Source: an uncultured Clostridia bacterium (GTDB lineage Bacteria; Bacillota; Dehalobacteriia; UBA4068; CALXSR01). Taken from it: 64,000 nt of DNA. Position 1 is the stretch's first letter. Every line of letters starts with the position of its first letter. Shown here one piece after another: positions 26,355-33,507 of the stretch. The translations under genes were made by a program, and so were the position numbers. The notes beneath the pieces are model-generated. The model made no database searches. It saw nothing but the letters and a program-made list of their open reading frames with translations, and was not told the DNA's origin. The stretch lies in assembly GCA_944391215.1 (NCBI GenBank), contig CALXSR010000037.1, positions 56,490-120,489 on the forward strand, read 5' to 3'.

Positions 26355-27254
26355 ATGTTTGTCATCGGCGCAGGGGCGCTTGGTTCCTTGTTGGGGGGAC
26401 TTTTGGCGCAAAAAGGAGAAAAGGTTGTTTTTTTTGACCGCAATGGCGATAAAAGAAACGCCATTGAGGACCAGGGCGGCGTGGTAATCGCCGGCCCGAA
26501 AGGAGAAGTGTTGGCGCCGGCTACGGCGGTATCTTTTCCTTTGCCGCAGGAAAAAGAACCGGTTTTGCTTTGTGTGAAAGCGCAAGATATTTTGCCTTGC
26601 TTGCAAAATTTAAATGCTTATATTGAACGCGATCAGCCTATTTGTATCTTGGCCAATGGGATGGGCTGGCAAGAAGAAGCCGCGCAAATTTGTGTGAGCG
26701 GGAATCTTTGTTTTGGGCTTACCTATCAGGGCGCGCATTTACTTGCGCCGGGACGGGTGGCGCATGCCGGCAGCGGTGATACCATTTTATATGGGTATAC
26801 CGCCATACAGGAAGCGGCGGCCTCCTTTTGGGCGCAACACATAAAAGGAGCTTTTGCCGTGCGGGTGGAAAAGCAGTTTCAAAAAACGCTTTGGGAAAAG
26901 CTGTTGATCAATGCGGTCATTAACCCGCTAACCGCTTTGGGCGATATTGAAAATGGGCAGTTGCCTTTGGTGCAGGATATTGTGCCGGTCATGCTTGGTT
27001 TGTTGCGGGAGGGCATGGAAGTAGCCGGGAAATGCGGTGTGGATTTTTCCCTGGTTACCATGATGGATAAAACAGTGCAGGTTTGCGCCGATACGGCCGG
27101 CAATACTTCTTCTATGCGGGCCGATGTGTTACGGGGACATAAAACGGAAATTGATTACTTAAATGGCTATATTGTAAAAATGGGACAAAAATTTGGTATC
27201 AAAACCCCTTTGCAGGAACAAATGGTGGTTAGAATAAAAGAAATTTCGGCCTAG
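26355..27254 (+). CDS. panE: 2-dehydropantoate 2-reductase
   Basis: NADPH-dependent reduction of ketopantoate to pantoate. The 299-residue protein starts with the dinucleotide motif VIGAGALGSLLGGLLA, has the LCVKAQD segment, and the C-terminal domain signature LWEKLLINAVINPLTAL with the catalytic lysine, followed by the SSMRADVLRGHKTEIDYLNG block that binds substrate. A GGGGG site lies 10 bases after the panB stop and just before ATG 26355. Length and motifs are standard for PanE/ApbA. Confidence 0.95.
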   Translation: MFVIGAGALGSLLGGLLAQKGEKVVFFDRNGDKRNAIEDQGGVVIAGPKGEVLAPATAVSFPLPQEKEPVLLCVKAQDILPCLQNLNAYIERDQPICILANGMGWQEEAAQICVSGNLCFGLTYQGAHLLAPGRVAHAGSGDTILYGYTAIQEAAASFWAQHIKGAFAVRVEKQFQKTLWEKLLINAVINPLTALGDIENGQLPLVQDIVPVMLGLLREGMEVAGKCGVDFSLVTMMDKTVQVCADTAGNTSSMRADVLRGHKTEIDYLNGYIVKMGQKFGIKTPLQEQMVVRIKEISA

Positions 27255-27325
27255 AACTTGCAATTTATATGCTTTTGGGGTATGCTTGTTAATAGGGAAA
27301 AACGGTGATAGAGAGCGGCAAACGA

Positions 27326-27406
27326 CATATTGCGGAAATATGTTTCGGTTTGTTTGCGCTTTCTTTGCGTTCCCATGCAAATTTACCGGTTTTTTATGGA
27401 AACCGG
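27326..27406 (+). promoter_or_regulatory. Structured leader of aspA
   Basis: Two inverted repeats lie between panE and aspA: CATATT/AATATG with flanking GCAAAC/GTTTGC-like arms (about 27320-27357), and ACCGGTT (27385-27391) with AACCGGT (27400-27406). Neither is followed by a clean T-run. They may be a panE terminator or an aspA leader structure. Confidence 0.35.
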
Positions 27407-27451
27407 TTTAAGTAAGAAATAGGATAGTAATATATTTAGGAGGATGTTAAC

Positions 27452-28894
27452 ATGAGAGTAGAAAAAGACTTTTTAGGTGAAGTACAAGTTCCGGATGATG
27501 TATATTATGGTGTACAAACCATGCGGGCTATCAAAAACTTCCCCATTACCGGTCAAAAAATTTATCCTGAAATGATTAAAGCTTTGGGTACCATTAAATG
27601 CGCTTGCGCGATGGCCAATATGTCTACCGGTCGTATGGATAAAAAAATTGGCGACGCTTTGGTAGCTGCTTGCAAAGAAATTATGGCAGGGAAATTTGAC
27701 GATCAATTTGTGACCGACGTAATTCAAGGCGGCGCTGGTACTTCCATTAACATGAACAGCAACGAAGTTGCCGTTAACCGTGCTTTGGAATTGATTGGCG
27801 AAGCCAAGGGCCGTTATGATATTATTTCCCCTAACGACCATGCCAATATGGCGCAATCCACCAACGACGTTTTCCCGACCGCGATTCGTTTAACTTCTAT
27901 CACGTTAGGGGATCGTTTGATTGCGGAATTGAAAGAATTGAAAAAAGCGTTTGAAGCCAAAGCGGAAGAATTTAAAACGGTTATTAAAATGGGTCGTACC
28001 CACTTGCAAGACGCCGTTCCTGTTACTTTGGGTCAGGAATTTGCCGGTTATGCCAATGTAACCCAAAGAGCTATCGACCGCATTGAACATTCCTTGAATC
28101 ATTTTTATACTTTAAATATGGGCGCTACCGCTGTTGGTACCGGTTTGAATGCCGAACCCGAATACATTGTAGCGGTTGTAAAAGCCATTAGCGAATTGAC
28201 CGGTAAAGAATTCAAATCTGCCGGCAACTTGATTGACGCTACCCAAAACTGCGACGAAGTTTGCGAAATGTCTTCCGTTTTGAAAGCGACCGCTTTTGCT
28301 TTCATTAAAATTGCCAACGACTTGCGTTTGATGGCTTCCGGCCCGAAATGCGGTTGGTATGAAATTAAATTGCCGGCTCGTCAACCTGGTTCTTCCATTA
28401 TGCCTGGTAAAGTAAACCCGGTTATGGCCGAAGTTTTGAACCAAACCTGCTATCGTGTTATCGGTAACGATTTGACCACCTCTTTGGCAGTGGAAAACGG
28501 CCAAATGGAATTGAACGTTATGGAACCGGTTATGGCTTTGGGCTTATTTGAATCCTTGAAAATTTTGGCCAATGCCGTAGGCGCTTTCCGTGAATTGTGC
28601 GTAGTTGGTATTGAAGCAAACGTAGAACGTTGCAAAGAATTGGTTGACAACAGCTTTGGTATTTGCACCGCGATGTTGCCGCATATTGGCTACTATCCTT
28701 CTTCCATGGTGGTAAAAGAAGCCGTTGCTACGGGCCGTCCGGTAAAAGATTTGATCCATGAAAAAGGTTTGGTAACCGATAAAGAAATGGAAATCATTTT
28801 AGATCCCATTAACATGACTTCTCCTGGTATCTCCGGCAAAGCGCAAATTGAAGAATTGCGTAAACAAGGCGTAGAAACCAAATCCAAATGCTAA
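27452..28894 (+). CDS. aspA: Aspartate ammonia-lyase
   Basis: Converts aspartate to fumarate and ammonia, feeding fumarate reduction in anaerobes. The 480-residue protein has RVEKDFLGEVQVPDDVYYGVQT, GGAGTSINMNSNEV, SPNDHANMAQSTNDVFPTA, TAVGTGLNAEPEY and the superfamily signature GSSIMPGKVNPV near 313-324, which contains the catalytic Ser. The AspA-type N-terminus and TGLNA motif favour aspartase over fumarase. Codon use is unusually uniform (GGT, CGT, AAC-rich), suggesting high expression. AGGAGG precedes ATG 27452, and a strong terminator follows. Confidence 0.95.
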   Translation: MRVEKDFLGEVQVPDDVYYGVQTMRAIKNFPITGQKIYPEMIKALGTIKCACAMANMSTGRMDKKIGDALVAACKEIMAGKFDDQFVTDVIQGGAGTSINMNSNEVAVNRALELIGEAKGRYDIISPNDHANMAQSTNDVFPTAIRLTSITLGDRLIAELKELKKAFEAKAEEFKTVIKMGRTHLQDAVPVTLGQEFAGYANVTQRAIDRIEHSLNHFYTLNMGATAVGTGLNAEPEYIVAVVKAISELTGKEFKSAGNLIDATQNCDEVCEMSSVLKATAFAFIKIANDLRLMASGPKCGWYEIKLPARQPGSSIMPGKVNPVMAEVLNQTCYRVIGNDLTTSLAVENGQMELNVMEPVMALGLFESLKILANAVGAFRELCVVGIEANVERCKELVDNSFGICTAMLPHIGYYPSSMVVKEAVATGRPVKDLIHEKGLVTDKEMEIILDPINMTSPGISGKAQIEELRKQGVETKSKC

Positions 28895-28912
28895 TTGCTG
28901 CAAAGCAGTTGA

Positions 28913-28941
28913 AAAGAGGCCGCAAATGCGGCCTCTTTTTT
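28913..28941 (+). terminator. Terminator of aspA
   Basis: AAGAGGCCGCA pairs with TGCGGCCTCTT around a 2-3 base loop (28914-28937), followed by T's. Long and GC-rich. Confidence 0.9.
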
Positions 28942-28993
28942 GATGCAACGATAAATAGGTTGGGATTCCTTCCAAAATCAAATGGAGAAAGGA

Positions 28994-29160
28994 TTTTCCA
29001 TATTACTTGCTCCGTAAAAAAGGAAAAAGACAAGATTTTTGCGCTTCTGATTCAACAAAAGGCGAGGAAAAAGTTTTCCATATTACTTGCTCCGTAAAAA
29101 AGACAAGAAATAAGATTTTGCGTTCCTACTCCAACAAAAAGTAGAGGAGGGGTTTTCCAT
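28994..29160 (+). repeat. 80-bp tandem repeat, three units
   Basis: TTTTCCATATTACTTGCTCC begins units at 28994 and 29074, and a weaker TTTTCCATATCGCTTACCTG unit at 29153. Each unit continues with GTAAAAAAG..AAGATTTT.GCG..CTxxTCCAACAAAA. Spacing is 80 and 79 bp. Confidence 0.85.
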
Positions 29161-29216
29161 ATCGCTTACCTGGAAAAGGGAGGAGAAAGGAAGCAGTTCC
29201 CAGTAGGCAGGCGAAT

Positions 29217-29429
29217 GCTTAGGAATCAGACCGAATTTTATTCGACAGACGGCGAATGTTTAGAGAGCAAGCCAAACTTTTATTGGGCAGGTAGGCAAAT
29301 GCCTGGCGAATGGACAAAATTTTTATTTGGCAGGCAAGCGAAAACCCAGGAAACAGGCTGAATTTTTACTTGGCGAACAAGTAAATGTTTAGGAAGCAGG
29401 GCAAATTTTTATTTGGCAGGCCTGCATGG
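29217..29429 (+). repeat. Tandem copies of the 3' end of the cysteine hydrolase gene
   Basis: Five units of 41-43 bp start at 29217, 29258, 29301, 29344 and 29387. The last is the gene's own 3' end, containing its stop codon (TTA 29389-29391) and the codons for CQIKICPAS. The others are diverged copies sharing the core TTTAGGAAxCAxGxCxAATTTTTATTTGGCAGGC in parts of under 20 bases. The array is head to tail and seamless with the gene. Confidence 0.85.
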
Positions 29430-29913
29430 CGGCCAAAGCGTTTTGATGGCTTTGCTCTGTCACCCCGGCGCAGCAAGAAGCGTCCACTTGAATAACCGTT
29501 TCCGGCAAATAGGCTTTTAACAGCATAGCGTTGGCAATCACACAAATATCGGTACAAAGGCCGACGAGCGTAATAGAAGCAATTTTTTGCTGCGCATCGG
29601 CTTTTTGCAAAAGCTGCGCCAAAGCCAAACTACCAAAAGTGGGTTTATCGATGGGTTCCGTTTGGCAAAGAGCTTCTATTTGCGGATGCAACTGCCAGCC
29701 CGGCGTGTTTTTGATGCAATGCGGTACAGGTAAGTTTTGCCCTTCCTGGCTTTGCAAATAGGTTTCGTCATGGGTATCGCGCGTAAAAAGGACCCGGCCG
29801 GGAAAAGACTGTATTTTGGCGACCACTTTTTCCACAATAGCTTGTGCTTGCGAGCTGCCCAGGGAACCGGAAATAAAATCGTTTTGCATGTCAACGACGA
29901 TTAAATACTGCAT
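29389..29913 (-). CDS. Cysteine hydrolase (isochorismatase/nicotinamidase family)
   Basis: A 174-residue cytoplasmic amidohydrolase. The triad of the family is visible: Asp9 (VVDMQNDF), Lys90 (DKPTFGS) and the nucleophile Cys124 in GLCTDICV. FTRDTHDETY and LPVPHCIKNTPGW match the nicotinamidase-related clostridial subgroup. Nicotinamide deamidation is plausible but not proven. AGAGGTG precedes ATG 29913. The last 40 bases are repeated four more times downstream as decayed copies. Confidence 0.9.
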   Translation of the reverse strand: MQYLIVVDMQNDFISGSLGSSQAQAIVEKVVAKIQSFPGRVLFTRDTHDETYLQSQEGQNLPVPHCIKNTPGWQLHPQIEALCQTEPIDKPTFGSLALAQLLQKADAQQKIASITLVGLCTDICVIANAMLLKAYLPETVIQVDASCCAGVTEQSHQNALAAMQACQIKICPAS

Positions 29914-29942
29914 GATAGCACCTCTTTTTGTTTTATCATATT

Positions 29943-30614
29943 TTATTTTTTTGCTAAAAGATAGCTTTGATCAATTCTTTTTTGAATTTCTTCAGTTGGT
30001 ACGGAATCATTGCAACAAATGGTGTACCAGTGTTTTTTATTCATATGATAGCCGGGGAAATATCTTTTTTGGTCCAGCAAAGAAGGAATATCATCCGGCT
30101 GGGCCCTTAAGTCGATGATTTCTATGGGCAGCTGATTCGGCAATCCTATTTTGCAGCCGGGCACGGTTAAAAGGGCGGCATACCATTTTCGGTTATCCGA
30201 ACGGCGGAAAATGGCATTATCCGGAAACTTGTCCCATAAAAATTCCAGTTCGTTTTGATAGGTGTTTTGCACATAATTGATAATTTGTTGCGTTTGCGGG
30301 CTTTGAAAAACATCTTTATCAAAACATTGCTGGGCAATTATTTTTAGCTGTTCCTCGCAAGCTTGGATCACACCGCCCACAAAAGCTCCGCTGGCATGGG
30401 CGGCATAAGCGGGAGCATATTCTTCCTGGCTGGCCGTATCGAACACTTTTACTTGAATGCTTGCATCAGCTGCCAGTTGTACCTGCAAAAGAAATTGCCC
30501 TTGCAACAAAGTTGTGGTATACACATAATTTTTGCCTTGGGGTTGAAACCCAAAAGCAAGCAAACGGGTCATATTTATTTTGCGCCTTTGGAACATGGTT
30601 TTGCAGTCTATCAT
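29943..30614 (-). CDS. MmcQ/YjbR family protein
   Basis: A 223-residue protein whose C-terminal 110 residues are the YjbR/MmcQ double-wing fold (DNRKWYAALLTVPGCKIG..., IIDLRAQPDDIPSLL, YFPGYHMNKKHWYTI). The N-terminal part (LLAFGFQPQGKNYVYTTTLLQGQFLLQV) matches the extended form common in Bacillota. The family has a DNA-binding-like fold, but its function is unclear. The start ATG 30614 has a weak AAAGGG site and is chosen because it aligns with that extended form. It is divergent from the cold-shock gene. Confidence 0.85.
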   Translation of the reverse strand: MIDCKTMFQRRKINMTRLLAFGFQPQGKNYVYTTTLLQGQFLLQVQLAADASIQVKVFDTASQEEYAPAYAAHASGAFVGGVIQACEEQLKIIAQQCFDKDVFQSPQTQQIINYVQNTYQNELEFLWDKFPDNAIFRRSDNRKWYAALLTVPGCKIGLPNQLPIEIIDLRAQPDDIPSLLDQKRYFPGYHMNKKHWYTICCNDSVPTEEIQKRIDQSYLLAKK

Positions 30615-30703
30615 AAGGCATTGCCCTTTCAGCCAGCGTTTTTTTGTTTTTCATTCTATCACAGCAACCGTGTTTTTACAACTGACCACAATGAAAATAT
30701 TAC

Positions 30704-30732
30704 TTGACAAATGAGAAAAGACACGGTATTCT
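30704..30732 (+). promoter_or_regulatory. Promoter of the cold-shock gene
   Basis: TTGACA (30704-30709) and TATTCT (30727-30732) with 17-base spacing. This predicts a leader of about 125 bases before ATG 30866. Confidence 0.75.
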
Positions 30733-30763
30733 AATAGAATATTCAGTAACGCCAGTTTGATTT

Positions 30764-30820
30764 CACATATTTTTGTAAGTCATGGTTCTGCAATGATTTA
30801 CAAAAGTATGTGATTTTTTT
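30764..30820 (+). promoter_or_regulatory. Long hairpin with T-run in the cold-shock leader
   Basis: Twenty bases at 30764-30783 pair with 30793-30812 (18 of 20 positions) around a 9-base loop, followed by A and seven T. This is a terminator-shaped element between promoter and gene, as expected for an attenuator or temperature-responsive leader. Confidence 0.7.
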
Positions 30821-30865
30821 ATTTGCGCCACAGAGTATAGTAATATTTTTTAGGAGGTACCAATA

Positions 30866-31075
30866 ATGAATAATGGTACAGTAAAATGGTTCAATGCGGA
30901 AAAAGGTTTTGGTTTTATTACGAACGACAACGGTAGTGAAGATGTATTCGTACATTTCTCCGCTATTCAGTCTGAAGGTTATAAAAGCTTGGCGGAAGGG
31001 CAAAGGGTTACCTTTGACACCGAACGCGACCCCAAAAACAACAAAATGCGTGCTGCAAACGTTTGCGTCGCTTAG
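30866..31075 (+). CDS. csp: Cold-shock domain protein
   Basis: A 69-residue single-stranded nucleic-acid binding protein of the CspA/CspB family. RNP1 is KGFGFIT (13-19), RNP2 is VFVHFSA (27-33), and the start [14 protein letters not shown] is canonical. TAGGAGG precedes ATG 30866. It acts as an RNA chaperone in translation, often strongly expressed in Bacillota even without cold. It has its own promoter, a structured leader and its own terminator. Confidence 0.96.
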   Translation: MNNGTVKWFNAEKGFGFITNDNGSEDVFVHFSAIQSEGYKSLAEGQRVTFDTERDPKNNKMRAANVCVA

Positions 31076-31104
31076 TTTTTGATTTTTGATTTGCAGGAAG
31101 GAAA

Positions 31105-31132
31105 AGAGCAGCTTTAGGGCTGCTCTTTTTTT
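31105..31132. terminator. Terminator shared by csp and the converging RHH gene
   Basis: AGAGCAGC (31105-31112) pairs with GCTGCTCT (31119-31126), with seven T on the plus side and an A-tract on the other. The stop codon of the minus-strand RHH gene (31114-31116) lies in the loop. Confidence 0.88.
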
Positions 31133-31275
31133 GTGTTTGTTTTAGCAATGTGCTTTTTTAAAACTAAATTGATATATTGGGAAACAGAGCGATCTGCTAA
31201 TTCTGCTAACTGCTTTGTTTGCTCTAAAATATCTTCATCTAAAGTAATGCTAATCTTTACTTTTAATGGCCGCAT
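31114..31275 (-). CDS. Small ribbon-helix-helix regulator
   Basis: A 53-residue protein too short for most gene calls. It reads MRPLKVKISITLDEDILEQT... with the RHH pattern: a beta strand (VKISITLD), helix 1 (EDILEQTKQLAELAD) and helix 2 (SVSQYINLVLKKHI). GGGGGG lies 9-10 bases before ATG 31275. Such proteins bind DNA as dimers and are often antitoxins or plasmid-type repressors, but no toxin gene is next to it. It is divergent from a second RHH gene, with shared operator-like repeats between. Confidence 0.8.
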   Translation of the reverse strand: MRPLKVKISITLDEDILEQTKQLAELADRSVSQYINLVLKKHIAKTNTKKEQP

Positions 31276-31298
31276 GACTTATCCCCCCTTGCCTTATA

Positions 31299-31361
31299 AT
31301 ACTACTACCTGTTCCTTCTTAGTATTGACTTATCGCTTAAAGTAGTATAAAGTAGTATAAA
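31299..31361. promoter_or_regulatory. Shared operator/promoter region of the divergent RHH pair
   Basis: AGTAGTAT occurs at 31341 and 31351 (10-bp direct repeat, one helix turn), and its inverse ATACTACT at 31299. TTGACT (31325-31330) and TATAAA (31346-31351) make a possible plus-strand promoter overlapped by the repeats. This looks like autorepression by one of the two RHH proteins. Confidence 0.6.
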
Positions 31362-31385
31362 AGAATAAAGACAAGGAGGAAAAAG

Positions 31386-31559
31386 ATGGAAAAGGATACT
31401 GCGAAAATGAGGTTTTCCTTACGGATGGAAAAGGAGCTTTGGGAAAAGTTTTCTTCCATTGCGTCTTATTATGGGCGGAGCAAAAACAGTGAATTGCAAC
31501 AAATGATTAAAAGGAGAATCCTTGCTTTTGAAAAGGAACACGGTAAAATTTTATTATAA
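31386..31559 (+). CDS. Small Arc-like ribbon-helix-helix protein
   Basis: A 57-residue protein, MEKDTAKMRFSLRMEKELWEKF..., with an Arc-family pattern: strand KMRFSLRM, helix EKELWEKFSSIASYYG, then SKNSELQQMIKRRILAFEKEHG. AAGGAGG lies 8 bases before ATG 31386. No partner toxin is visible. It faces the other RHH gene across a spacer with three copies of an 8-bp motif. Its 3' end overlaps the convergent rlmA gene by 6 bases. Confidence 0.8.
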   Translation: MEKDTAKMRFSLRMEKELWEKFSSIASYYGRSKNSELQQMIKRRILAFEKEHGKILL

Positions 31560-32549
31560 ACTCCCCACTAAAAGATGCAAATCGATGGTGATTTGCGTAA
31601 GCGCCGCGGTTTGCGGTAAAACTTTTTTTCCACTTAGGGGCGTCATTTGCCAAAAAGCGGCGGCTTGTGCCGGCGCGATGGGAAGGGTATAAAAAAGGTG
31701 TTCTTCTTGCAACCGTTTGATATGGGCGCGGCTGTGGGCCAGGGTTTCCTGATTATCGTAAGCGTTTTGTCCCAAAAGGGCGCGGATTTCCTGCAAATAA
31801 GACGGGCCGGGAATGACTTTGATAAACAAGCCGCCCGGCTGCAGCAAAACGCGGGCGAATTCGGCAAAATTGGCCGGGCTTAAAATGTTCAGGATGGCGG
31901 CAACGCTGCCTGGGGCCAGGGGTAAGCGGGCCAAATCGGCCAGCGCAAATTGGGCGCAGCTAGGATAAAAGGCGGCTTGTAAAATGCCCTCTTTGGCCAA
32001 ATCAATGCCCAAAAAGGCATAGGATGAGGACAGTTTTTGGGCCAAATGGGCGGTATAATAGCCCTGGCCGCAACCGGCGTCCAACACAATGGGCAGCGGT
32101 GCGGCGGCCGACAAACAATCGGTTTGCGGCGCGGTTTTTGTTGGCGTGGCAGCTGACAAAGAATTGGTTTGCGGCGCGGTCTTTGTTGGCGTGGCAGCTG
32201 ACAAACCGGCGGTTGCTGTTGCGGTATGGCAAAAGGCGGCGTGGGTGCAGGTAGCAGCCGCTAGGTTTGCGGTGAGCAAGGAAACCATTTTGTCCAATAA
32301 AGGCTGATAAAAGCCTTGCTGCAAAACTTGGCCCCGCGCGGTGAAGAGATCCTTTTCATAAAAGCTACTTTTGCTTTGCGGACAAAAATTAACATAACCT
32401 TTTTTGGCGATATCATAAGTATGCCCGTTGGCGCACCGTAAACTGGTTTCCGTCACCAAAAAAGGCTTGCCGCAAAGGGGGCATTGCAGTTTGCTTTGTT
32501 GTTGCGCCAGCCAAGCTTGCGCTTTTTGTTTTTTGCTGATGACTTCCAT
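31554..32549 (-). CDS. rlmA: RlmA-type 23S rRNA guanine-N1 methyltransferase with repeat insert
   Basis: SAM-dependent methylation of a guanine in 23S rRNA (G745 or G748 in the family). The zinc finger has Cys23, Cys26, Cys39 and His43 (QCPLCGKPF, LRCANGHTYD), then DIAKKGYVNF and the SAM motif LDAGCGQGYYTAHL near residue 155. The protein is 331 residues against about 270 usual. The excess is an Ala/Thr-rich insert (about 95-150) between finger and methyltransferase, built of 15-residue repeats LSAATPTKTAPQTNS encoded by 45-bp units. The insert likely sits in a loop. Start ATG 32549. Confidence 0.88.
   Translation of the reverse strand: MEVISKKQKAQAWLAQQQSKLQCPLCGKPFLVTETSLRCANGHTYDIAKKGYVNFCPQSKSSFYEKDLFTARGQVLQQGFYQPLLDKMVSLLTANLAAATCTHAAFCHTATATAGLSAATPTKTAPQTNSLSAATPTKTAPQTDCLSAAAPLPIVLDAGCGQGYYTAHLAQKLSSSYAFLGIDLAKEGILQAAFYPSCAQFALADLARLPLAPGSVAAILNILSPANFAEFARVLLQPGGLFIKVIPGPSYLQEIRALLGQNAYDNQETLAHSRAHIKRLQEEHLFYTLPIAPAQAAAFWQMTPLSGKKVLPQTAALTQITIDLHLLVGSL
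32110..32212. repeat. 45-bp in-frame tandem repeat inside rlmA
   Basis: Units at 32110-32154 and 32155-32199 are nearly identical, and a partial third starts at 32200 (GACAAACCGGCGG). They keep the reading frame. Confidence 0.9.
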
Positions 32550-32618
32550 GGCATACTCCTTGCTTGCTGTTCGTAATACCGTCCGGCGTTTGGCGGGATA
32601 ATTGACAGGTAAAATTTT

Positions 32619-32918
32619 AAGCCATCACTGTATCAGTGGTAGCGTAGATACTGTTTCCTTAACCATATCGGGTTTTTTGGCAAACGATATTTTAAATCGT
32701 CGCCGCATAAATGCTAGTTACCGTTTTATAGACCATACCGGCTTGGCAAGCAAAGTATGTTAAACTCCGCTGCGTAAATGGTAGTGACCATTCTATTGAC
32801 AATACCCGATTGCAGGCAAAATATCTGAAACCTTTGCTGTATGATGATAGCTGCGGTTTCCTTGACCGTACCGGCTTGGCAAGAAAAATATCAAACCGTC
32901 ACTTCATAAATGGGGTGG
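32619..32918 (+). repeat. Tandem copies of the 3' end of the proX gene
   Basis: Units start near 32619, 32693, 32762 and 32828 (65-74 bp each) and run into the gene's own end at 32891 (AAACCGTCACTTCATAAATG). Copies read AAATCGTCGCCGCATAAATG, AAACTCCGCTGCGTAAATGG and AAACCTTTGCTGTATGATG. Each also has a CCGGCTTGGCAAG-like right half. Confidence 0.85.
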
Positions 32919-33382
32919 CCTAATTTTTGCAAAAGGACCAGCAAGTGTTCATAAGAAAGCCAAACAGTGGCGGTGTTATCGTTGGGATGCATGCCCAAAA
33001 TTTGCCCTTTTAAGCTGCTATCGATTAAAAAAACGGTGTCGTGGGCGTCATCATTGAATAAACCAAAAGGGCCGACGGCGCCTTGGGTTAATTGCAATTT
33101 TTCCAGCAGTTGTTGCGGGGAGGCAAAATGCAGGCGGGAACTGCTGATTTGGGCCCGGATGGCTTTCAAATCGGCCTTTTTTTCTTTGGCCAGCATGCAT
33201 AAATAAAAATACGGTCCTTTGGCCTCCGCCAAAAACAGATTTTTGCAAATTTGGCCTTTTTCCTCCACTTGCAGTGCTTCCATTTCGGCAATGGTAGTAA
33301 CGGCTGCATGCTGGGTAATTTCATAAGGAATTTGCTCTTGTTGCAGAAGCTGGCATACTTTTTGTTGTGCGGCGGATGGCAC
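32891..33382 (-). CDS. ProX/YbaK family aminoacyl-tRNA deacylase
   Basis: Hydrolyses mischarged tRNA (Ala-tRNA-Pro in ProX). The 163-residue protein has the fold landmarks EITQHAAVTTIAEMEAL, KNLFLAEAKG (active-site Lys near 47), GAVGPFGLFND and ILGMHPNDNTATVWL, close to ProX-type prolyl-tRNA editing proteins. It starts at GTG 33382 with AGGGGG 8 bases upstream. It is divergent from a DMT exporter. The 3' end is followed by decayed copies of itself. Confidence 0.9.
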   Translation of the reverse strand: MPSAAQQKVCQLLQQEQIPYEITQHAAVTTIAEMEALQVEEKGQICKNLFLAEAKGPYFYLCMLAKEKKADLKAIRAQISSSRLHFASPQQLLEKLQLTQGAVGPFGLFNDDAHDTVFLIDSSLKGQILGMHPNDNTATVWLSYEHLLVLLQKLGHPIYEVTV

Positions 33383-33438
33383 GGTTTTTCCCCCTTTTTT
33401 TGTTTTTCTTTTCCTTATTGTAGGGGAGAAACATTTTT

Positions 33439-33476
33439 TTGTAAAGGTTTACAAGGCGAAAAGCAGATGATATAAT
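33439..33476 (+). promoter_or_regulatory. Promoter with palindromic operator for the DMT gene
   Basis: TTTACA (33448-33453) and TATAAT (33471-33476) with 17-base spacing. A perfect palindrome TTGTAAA-GG-TTTACAA (33439-33454) covers the -35, as a repressor site would. Confidence 0.75.
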
Positions 33477-33507
33477 GCCATTAAGTTCATAGAAAAGAGG
33501 AAATGCC

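Noticed and set aside
31114..31559. Classical toxin-antitoxin module
   Set aside because: Both genes encode RHH DNA-binding proteins; neither has a toxin-like partner within 300 bases.
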